Below, in pieces: positions 56,580 to 64,000 of a DNA stretch of 64,000 nucleotides. The stretch spans positions 1,569,609 to 1,633,608 of the forward strand of contig FJUW01000007.1 in the NCBI GenBank assembly GCA_900074885.1. The letters are read 5' to 3'. The notes under the pieces were generated by a model. It searched no databases. It was not told where the DNA came from and saw only the letters and a program-made list of their open reading frames with translations. Positions within the stretch are counted from its first letter, which is position 1. Each line of letters begins with the position of its first letter. This DNA is from Rhynchosporium graminicola (taxonomy: Eukaryota; Ascomycota; Leotiomycetes; Helotiales; Ploettnerulaceae). A program made the position numbers and the translations under genes.

Positions 56580-59228
56580 CTAGACCAAGAACCAGCCTCG
56601 AACCCGAATCTCATCCCCTCGAATATCGACAGCAGGGCTCCCCACAAAGACACGTCTTATCCAGCCCTTCCCAGTACTCATGTGAGTAGTCGACGGTAAT
56701 CTCTGCTCCAGCTTCGACTCCTCGAGACACCAAAATGATGCGTTCGGAGCCCAACCAGCAGAATTTCTGGAACTGACTATTTGGTGCGCAAGAGTGGTTG
56801 ATGAACCGAGTATAATTGCCTGATACATGTCAGTAGGAAGTACCACCGGGACCTGACGAAACAGACCCATGGTTCCTTGATATATCTGATAACGCTTCTC
56901 GTCATGGCCGCTTTGCATCACGTCTATCCCGTCCATACCCTTGGTGATCAGTCCCGCGAACTCGCCTATAGCAGATCCACGAGAAAATTCCTACATTTGC
57001 AGTCAGAAGTTGTCTCGGGCTCAAACCTGTAGCTTGGATGTAACTGACACAGCGAGCGATGAGGCCATTGTTCTTCCCAATCGGTGTGCGGAAGACTTGT
57101 ACGGGTACGGGAGCCCTACAGGCTCCATACAGTTCTGGAAAACATTTACACTCGTTCGCAGAGATGCTATCGGACTGAAAGTACCCACAGTCCGAACAGA
57201 ACGCGGTTTTAGTACCCGCAATACGGCGCGGATCCTCTCTACTCCAAAGTGCCTGATCAAGCACTGAAGTCTCGATGTGGGTGAACTTGAAATTTGGGTT
57301 CCACTGCGTATATGTCGACTTGAGAGTTGCCGGCGCCATCCCATCGCAAACAACCCAATCGTGTGGATGCCCAGGATACAGCCTTTGAGAATCTTGACCA
57401 ATGACAGCAAGTAGCTCCCGCCACTCAGGATGGAGAGTATCTGCTGCTACTTCGAGACTTGGTCGGAGTTTGTCGAGCCTTGTGGCAAGATTCTTGCCGA
57501 AGCCACCTCGGTATTTGCAGAATCTGTAGATGCCGGAGCCTGCAAAGACTAGACAGACCCAGCCTCCTACATCTTTGATTTCTTTATAGCCGCGCCATAT
57601 TGATCTAACATACGTATCAGTGATATCATTCTGTGAAAAGTTCAAAGCTGGGAAAATCCGTCTCTGGCGAAGCTAGAACTTGTTTACTATGTAAGTCATC
57701 AAATAATCGTCCGACTATAAAATATGACTTTGTAAAATAACCCCGTAATCAGAGTTTAAGGTCGCAAAGAGATTACACGACATTACGTAAAGTAACAAGT
57801 AAAGTCATACGAATATTTCGTAACGTTAGTGAGTGACAATTTCGGGTGATGAATGTGCTACGCCAGAGTTGGATGTGCTTTGCCTCGGGTTTTCGAAGAC
57901 CTACAATCTGTTTCTGAGCTCCTTCTCCGACCAGTTGAGAATGCTGCAAGCTTCTCTCAGAGCAGACATCTTCGTTTCAGTACCGGACAGAAAAGGCTTC
58001 TCAACACCGATGTTCTTGATCCGAGCTTCGAAGCAATCTACCCAATGAGCTTGAATTATGGTTTCCAGGGCACGAGAGGACTTGGTCATCTTTGTGATTC
58101 TCAGACAGAGTGAGTTTATTTCCCGAAACGTCTGCATATGTCAGATTGTGCTCAGTATATTGGAGTCGTACTGACCTCGATACTACCACCGCTACCCACA
58201 GAGTCGATAGAGGAAACGTCTCCCTAGACGATGAAATTAGTCGGTTATCCACTTTATATTGGTCGAGGGCAGTGATGGCCGTCTCTGGCGAAACGATTTA
58301 GGGCAACCGGATTAAATATGCATCAAAATTGACAGCTCACTGAGCTTATCAAAGTCCCTAAAAGGTTACGTGACTTTGAAGTATCCTCTTAAGCATTGCA
58401 AGTCTTATGCCGATTCCGCAACTTTGGAAATCAGACTTGGGACTGTAGAACCTTCTCAGTCCCTACTTCGCCGAAGAAGAAATTTGCCCATCCTCGGACG
58501 AGAAATCTTACCAAAGAAATCGGGGTGATTTCAACGCTGCTAAACACCTGTTTCCAGATACCGGCTATAAAACGATCAACCGATGATGGTTGAAGAAGAT
58601 GTATCCCATCCTCGTTCTTCTTCTTTCTTTGAGGAAAGTCTCGAGGCTTCGTCTGTAATTGCCTGGCAGTCGAGCTTCCTGCGGGTGTAAAGGGTTCCTG
58701 GTGCTCAGTAACGCGCAACGCACCAGCGGTCTTGCGCCTTTTTCTAGAATGAGATGAGGAATGAAAGTCGTTTGATAAAGTGTCGAAAGCTACTGGTGAT
58801 GTGTCTGATCGTGAAGGTTGACTAAGAGCAGTACTTGGAGTTGTCAAATCGTCTCGGTCTACCGAACCTCGAGCTGGCGTTGGGCTTACAACATTACAAG
58901 TTTGATTGGTTGTAATGTCATTTCTTAACTCGCCGACATTAACAGTGATTGATCCCTATGAAACATCATTACTCAAGTTTGCTCGAATTATATCATAAAA
59001 ACACACCATGTGAACTGGAGGAACCTGCACTTCTTCGGAATCACCCGAAATTCGAGGCTCGACGTATATTTCGGCATTGAACTTGATCTGAATTGAAGAA
59101 CGAGATGACAAAGACGACACCAAAGAATTCATATCAGCCCTGAAATCATGGCCGAGGATCCTCATTAGTTGATGAAGAGTATCCGCTGATGAAGGTAGGG
59201 CCGTCACTTTGCATTGCTCCTCGGCCAT
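56580..59228 (-). CDS. SET-domain protein of a fungal-specific type
   Basis: Proposed exons: 59228-59007, 58955-58512, 58282-58196 (uncertain), 58131-57905, 57604-57049, 56990-56580, giving 648 residues (619 without the uncertain exon). The N-terminal part has a predicted helix/beta head (MAEEQCKVTALPSSADTLHQ), a basic linker (HSRKRRKTAG) and QPSSVDRFIAGIWKQVFSSV. A conserved middle follows: IIQAHWVDCFEARIKNIGVE, ILNWSEKELRN, SIWRGYKEIKDVGGWVCLVF, AADTLHPEWRELLAVIG. The C-terminal third has a short Cys cluster (CSDCG, ECKC) and a SET-like core (PVQVFRTPIGKNNGLIARCE, SAIGEFAGLI, RNSAGWAPNASFW). The usual RFINHSCxPN reads SSRNSAGWAPN, so the catalytic/pseudoknot motif is altered. Probably a chromatin or protein lysine methyltransferase relative; activity uncertain. 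The 300-nt intron before SIWRGY is long but in phase. Confidence 0.7.
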
Positions 59229-60188
59229 ACTTGTTGCTCAAGCAGTCCATACGAGGAGGGTGTTTAGAAGGCTGCACCAAGAGAAACAATTCTCTGTTCT
59301 CGAGTTCTGATAAGTCATGAGAGTGGGCTCGACAAATGCATTGTCTCAGCTCGAGCCCAGCTCACAGCGAGGCTTTTGCTCCCTACCGTAGTTCTTGGCA
59401 AAATGTCATCATCATCGCTTACTCGCTCAATGTCAACACGGGAACGAGTGTTATGAAAATATGCTCTATTAAACAGGCTCTCGTTAGTTTAACATTCAAC
59501 ATACCGCTTGTGTAATACTCTTTAACCCATTTGATATAATACTTAGGTTCTTTCGCTACCAGCTTGACAGCAGGAGAGTATAGGTGCAAGCATATGACTT
59601 CGAACGTATCGAACAGGGCTACTCAGTAGCATATCAAGCAGCACGAGCCTGCTTCGAATTCCGTCTTAGACCTAGCGTCTAACCCATCGATCGATTAAGC
59701 TGTTTCGCTTCTCTCGTTACTCAAAGATATCACACCAATGTTTGTTACCACGAGTACAAGAAAAAAAAAACAATCGCTGCGATTTTGTCCACCTAAAGTG
59801 GGTGAGCCAAGGTGATGCTCCCCAAGCGATCACAACAACCGATTGAACATAGTTGGTAAGCCTGGTATTTTTATTATATTAGATAAGATCGGATCAAATC
59901 TATTGAAAGACCAGCACGGAGGAAATTCAATGTTGTTTGTTGCACCGCTGCTATATGGGATCCCTGACAACCAAATCCATGCCCCGCTGTAACGCGCGAG
60001 AGCTACCGTCCAAGCGAGATCGGACTTCCAGAATTGTTAGGAGCTACAAAACACGTCGAGTTCGCGTATAAGATGAACATATCTTCACCGCCTGGAAAAC
60101 AACGTTCACTTCGTTGATCTGTGAATCTTAAGAGCTTCACCATCAGCATTGGCGCCTGCAATTCCACATCTAGATTCCAGCAATTATC
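59229..60188. promoter_or_regulatory. Divergent promoter interval, SET gene and FSF1
   Basis: 960 bp with no coding exon found. It must carry both promoters. A poly-A run lies at 59761. Confidence 0.4.
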
Positions 60189-61386
60189 ATGTCCGCCTCT
60201 CTTCCAGGCGGTCGAGAGCTCCCCGCCTCGCAATATGACTTGGGCACTTACTGGGGGCGCGTCCGCCATTCAGCGAACATTTCAGATCCGAGGTGAGGAG
60301 GGCGAGATTTGTTTTACAGAAGGTGTTTTGCGTCACGAGTTGGCATCCATTGAACATTGCTAATGCGAAACAGAACACTTTTGGTCAACAAGGCCGGTCT
60401 CGAGCACGCGAAGAGCTTGGTTGCTGGATATAAGCAGGGGAAGATAAATGAGTTGAATGAGGAGCTGTGGAAGGCGAAGAAGATTGTGGACTCGACTCTG
60501 CATCCCGGTAGGTGCTGCTGAACTGCGTTGGGCTTTGGAAGCTAATCATGGCAGATACGGGCGAGCCAGTCTTCTTACCTTTTCGGATGTCCTGCTTCGT
60601 CTTGTCCAATCTGGTGGTTACAGCTGGGATGCTTACACCTGGACTTGGAGTATGTCCTCCTCCCCTGCACTTCTGTCTCCCCCTAATGCGTAACAGACGA
60701 CCGGTATCCTTCTCTGGCAAATAACCAACCAATCTCTCAATGTCGCAATCAACAACGCCAACGCCAATAAATCTACCCCTCTATCTACATCGAAGATCGC
60801 ACAGTCATACTTTCTCGCAGTTGGAGCTTCTTGCTCAGTAGCTCTCGGCCTGAACGCCCTCGTACCACGATTAAAGAAAGTCAGTCCAGCTACAAAGACA
60901 ATCCTGACGAGACTCGTCCCGTTTGCAGCCGTTGCAAGTGCTGGCGCTTTGAACGTGTTTCTGATGCGTGGGGAGGAAATCAGATTAGGAATTGATGTCT
61001 ACCCTGTGCTCTCGGACTCAGATAAGGCCCGATTGGCAAAAGAAGGAAAGTCCGAATCTGCGGTTGCTTCGCTGGGCAAGAGCAAGAAGGCTGCTACTCT
61101 TGCGGTTTCCGAGACTGCTCTTAGCAGAGTTCTGAACAGTTCTCCGATCATGGTCATCCCTCCTCTGGTCCTGGTCAGACTGCAGAAGCAAGAATGGCTC
61201 AAGAAGAACCCTAGGTTGACTATGCCTGTGAATGTTGGTCTGATCTTCGCTACGAGTCTGTTTGCGCTGCCGTTGGCTCTTGCAGCCTTCCCTCAGAGGC
61301 AAGCTGTGGATGCTTCGAGCTTGGAAGAGGAATTCTGGGGCAAGGGAGGCGAGCATGGGAAGGTTGTTTTCAACAGAGGAATATGA
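60189..61386 (+). CDS. FSF1: Sideroflexin (mitochondrial carrier, FSF1)
   Basis: Inner mitochondrial membrane protein of the sideroflexin family; animal SFXN1 imports serine for one-carbon metabolism. Four exons: 60189-60292, 60374-60507, 60555-60649, 60697-61386; introns 81, 47 and 47 nt; 340 residues. The start gives MSASLPGGRELPASQYDLGT and YWGRVRHSANISDPR. The family motif HPDTGEPVFLPFRMSCFVLS is restored by the second splice, and GTTGILLWQITNQSLNVAIN with NANANKSTPLS by the third. Later membrane segments: FLAVGASCSVALGLNALVPR, LVPFAAVASAGALNVFLMRG, RVLNSSPIMVIPPLVLV and MPVNVGLIFATSLFALPLAL. Gene intact. It diverges from the SET gene. Confidence 0.94.
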
Positions 61387-62149
61387 GCGAGCGAAAGCAG
61401 GAGATACCCAACATAAGACCTGTGGACCTCACGAATACTCACGAGATGGTTGAGCGGCATTCTGATTGCTTGCATGGCTGGCACCACGGCGTTCTCATGA
61501 CAGATGGCTTAGGTTCGTTGGAACACAACATAGAGACATCCATAAACATATAGAGAACTTACAGAAGATGGAGATTGGGGGGAAACTTTGAAGGACGATA
61601 AGCGGACTACAAACCCACACAAATGCTGGCTTCCGAGTACTTACTTCCTGTCTCACGCCAATGGCATTCTCATCATTGACAGGCCTCAGGCAGACAGTAA
61701 ACTTCAATCATTCCTTCGGGGCTCCGGGCTCCGGGCTCCGGGCTGATCGCAGCGGAGGCCACCGCCTGCCCGGGCCCCGCGATCATACGGTAAATCTCGC
61801 ACGGTCATTACAAGCTTTCTAGCGGAAACAAGAATAGTCCCTCCGCAGAGTTCGGATGTTTCTCTATAAGTACGATAAAATAAGATAGAGTAAAACAAAA
61901 TAAAATAAAACGAGGTGGAGGGATCCATGTGGGAAGCATTCAAATATCCCTGTTCAAGAAGGCAAGCCCAGATCGATGCAATTGAACTCTGGGATGTTTA
62001 TGCAGATAGATGATGGTATGGGTTATCGTGGAATTTGCCACCCCCATTAGTCGGACAGAGAGAGGTTGGAAAGGGAACGAACGGCGCAAAAATACATTTA
62101 GGGTTTCGAATAAACGAATGAATCGGGGCTGGATGAATGGATGGCATGC

Positions 62150-62226
62150 AGACCGACCGACCGACCGACCAACCGACCAACAGACAGACCAACAGACAGA
62201 CCAACCGACAGACAGACAGACAGACA
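62150..62226. repeat. GACC/GACA tetramer array
   Basis: About 19 tetramers switching between GACC, AACC and GACA. Confidence 0.9.
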
Positions 62227-62399
62227 ACTTGACTAGTAAACTTTCTCGCCCTCGAGTCTGTGTGGGGACCGATGGGACGAGATGATGTGGATATGTATGT
62301 GTTGTGGCATGTTATCAAGGAACGTGATGCGTTGAACAGGATAGGATGTGTGTGATCTTGGCACTTTGCGCTGTAATCCGGTACTTCTGGATCAATGGC

Positions 62400-62444
62400 T
62401 CTTGCTCTTGCTTGCTCTTGCTCTTGCTCTTGCTCTTGCTCTTG
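62400..62444. repeat. CTCTTG hexamer repeat
   Basis: Seven copies of TTGCTC with one shorter unit, 170 bp after the tetramer array. Confidence 0.9.
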
Positions 62445-64000
62445 TTCGAGTAGTATAAATGAATCTGGATCATTCTGGCTGGGGAAGGACGGGCACATTT
62501 GTCATTTGTCATTGAGTCTTGGGGTTGAATCCAATCCAATCCAATCGAGTCGAATCGGTGGGATGGGATGGGATGAAGGATGCGAAGCCGAAGCCGAAGG
62601 GAGAGCAATGGCATGGAGAGTTCGGCTACGATCGTTAAGGTAGGGCGGTAGGTATACTGTAAGTATGCTTGTGCATGCATGGCACCACTGCACCGTACAG
62701 TAAGTACCCTCCCCTGATGAGCCCTGGCGGAGGAGGATTCAGATGTAGATTGATTGGTACAGTATCTATCTGCATTTTTTCATTTGATCTTCTCTCAAAC
62801 CAGCCAGGAAGGTTTCCGTTCTCGTTCGTTTCCGCTGGCGGGTTTGTGTGCTTTGCGCTGTGGTGTTTGGGGTTGTCCGTCCAGTCACCATAGCAGCTCG
62901 CAGGGTACCTACCTAGCTACCTGTCTGTACCCATAGCAGGTATGAAGAGAGTGGTGAGAGAGAGAGAGAGAGAGCTTTTCAGCAAGAGCCAAGATTTTAT
63001 AGGTACCTAGGTATATAGGTATACACATGTATATATGTTTATATATATATACTTATAGCTATATTTACCTGTCTACTCGGCAGGAAGGAAAGAGAATAAA
63101 AGAGAGAAAAAGCCGTGTGTTCGTACTGTGTTTGCTACTTAAAATCCACTCATTTGGTTGAGGTGCATTATTTGATTTGTTTGATTTATGTTCGTTGATT
63201 GATTTTATGAAGAGTATCAATTAAGAGTGAGGGGCTGGCTGGCTGGCGGCTTCTGGTGGTGGTGGTGGTGGTGGTTGCTTGCCCAGCCTGAGCCAGCCCA
63301 GACTCTAGAGCGACCAAGAGGCGGCGTGCACGCCTATACTACCTACCTACTGTGCGTGAGACCGTGTTGAGCCAGGTGCTGTAGGTAGGTATATAAATGC
63401 CTTTCAAATAATGTCACATAATATAGCAGTTTTCGATCGTGTAGATAGATAGATACAGTACCTACCTAGGTAAAATCCAGAAGGCAATCGAGGAGATTTC
63501 AATCACCTCACCCACCTCACTTCAGGTGCGAGAAACAACCACTCCACTAGCTCGCTTCTCGATCCGCCCCAACTCAACTGCCAACTCTGAAAAGGTCTGT
63601 CGGAATATCATCCTCCCTGAACTGCAACGCGACTCGAGATATATATCGAGGCTTCAGTCGTATGCTATTATTCGCAAGGTCCTCCAATATTCTACTTCAA
63701 CACAAATCCCCGAATGAATCCATTCTCCCGAGTCTGACTAGGGATCTTCCTTTCAGCGCCTCCCCGCCCACGCCCACGCTCACGCGCCGTGGACGACAAC
63801 CCATCGCTGGAACTACACGTCAACAGCGCAATTCACTCGATATCAGAATCCCACCTTCGTCTGCGACTCCGCAGATCCAATGCCCTCCACTTGATCACTC
63901 CATCGAAGTTCTGCCACCGAGGTCGAAATAATCCTTCCGATTCTCGTTCCGCTGAACCCTTCTGGGTTCAAAACGGTCGATTATTTACCATCGTGCAATG

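Larger units (their letters stand above)
61387..64000. other. Repeat-rich right flank
   Basis: No supported gene. Simple repeats are frequent: GGGCTCC triplication at ~61720-61744, tetramers and hexamers at 62.1-62.45 kb, GA at ~62960, TGG at ~63258. 63.5-64.0 kb has a C-rich composition that may be the leader of a gene beginning beyond the window; I cannot define a start. Confidence 0.4.

Noticed and set aside
61998..62498. 166-codon minus-strand frame with Cys/Val repeats
   Set aside because: It is a translation of the tetramer and hexamer arrays.

Overview
The window looks like chromosomal DNA of a filamentous ascomycete. The genes are compact and carry short (44-120 nt) GT-AG introns with CTAAC/CTGAC-like branch sites. 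The gene families are typical of Pezizomycotina (FAO-type fatty alcohol oxidase, AIM3/BBC1 family, SUR2, BOR1, FSF1 sideroflexin, TCTP, CAS1-type acetyltransferase). A Leotiomycetes/Helotiales origin is my guess from the style of the lineage-specific genes (small divergent BTB proteins, long Ser/Pro-rich proteins); it is not proven here. There are no prokaryotic, CRISPR, phage or intact transposon features. I rebuilt the gene models by hand from reading frames and splice sites. Where exon lengths sum to a multiple of three and the joined protein matches a known family, I treat the model as strong.

Layout. 1.7-3.3 kb: a Ser/Thr/Pro-rich protein with a cysteine-rich, RING-like C-terminus. 4.2-6.6 kb (-): long-chain fatty alcohol oxidase, 4 exons. 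10.7-11.8 kb (+): FYVE zinc-finger protein. 13.4-14.6 kb (+): beta-carbonic anhydrase, 5 exons. 14.8-15.5 kb (-): ARL3/ARFRP1-type small GTPase. 15.9-17.9 kb (+): multi-pass membrane protein with one in-frame TGA at an expected Trp. 17.9-19.7 kb (-): acidic/basic protein with 18-residue tandem repeats, tail-to-tail with the previous gene at 18 bp. 20-29.6 kb: AT-rich, gene-poor block holding a tandem group of divergent BTB/POZ-like genes, two apparently intact (25.1 and 26.5 kb) and two decayed (24.0 and 28.7 kb). 29.9-30.7 kb (-): TCTP, 5 exons, divergent from SUR2 at 31.6-32.7 kb (+). 33-35 kb: microsatellite-dense spacer. 35.4-36.7 kb (-): Pro/Ser-rich fungal protein. 37-43 kb: mostly empty, with one cryptic spliced gene and an assembly gap of 191 N between repeats. 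43.2-45.9 kb (-): CAS1/CASD1-type O-acetyltransferase with an N-terminal GDS esterase domain. 48.2-48.9 kb (-): another BTB protein. 50.1-52.7 kb (+): two consecutive genes that look like the N- and C-terminal halves of AIM3/BBC1. 53.9-56.1 kb (+): BOR1 transporter, 8 exons. 56.6-59.2 kb (-): SET-domain protein with an altered NHS motif, about 6 exons. 60.2-61.4 kb (+): sideroflexin FSF1. 61.4-64 kb: repeat-rich spacer.

The conserved genes are unrelated housekeeping functions: lipid oxidation and sphingolipid hydroxylation, CO2 hydration, Golgi trafficking, endocytic actin patches, borate export, mitochondrial serine/metabolite transport and chromatin. They do not form a pathway cluster. The least explained parts are the decaying BTB family, the split AIM3/BBC1 pair, the membrane-protein nonsense codon and the SET protein with a non-canonical catalytic motif.
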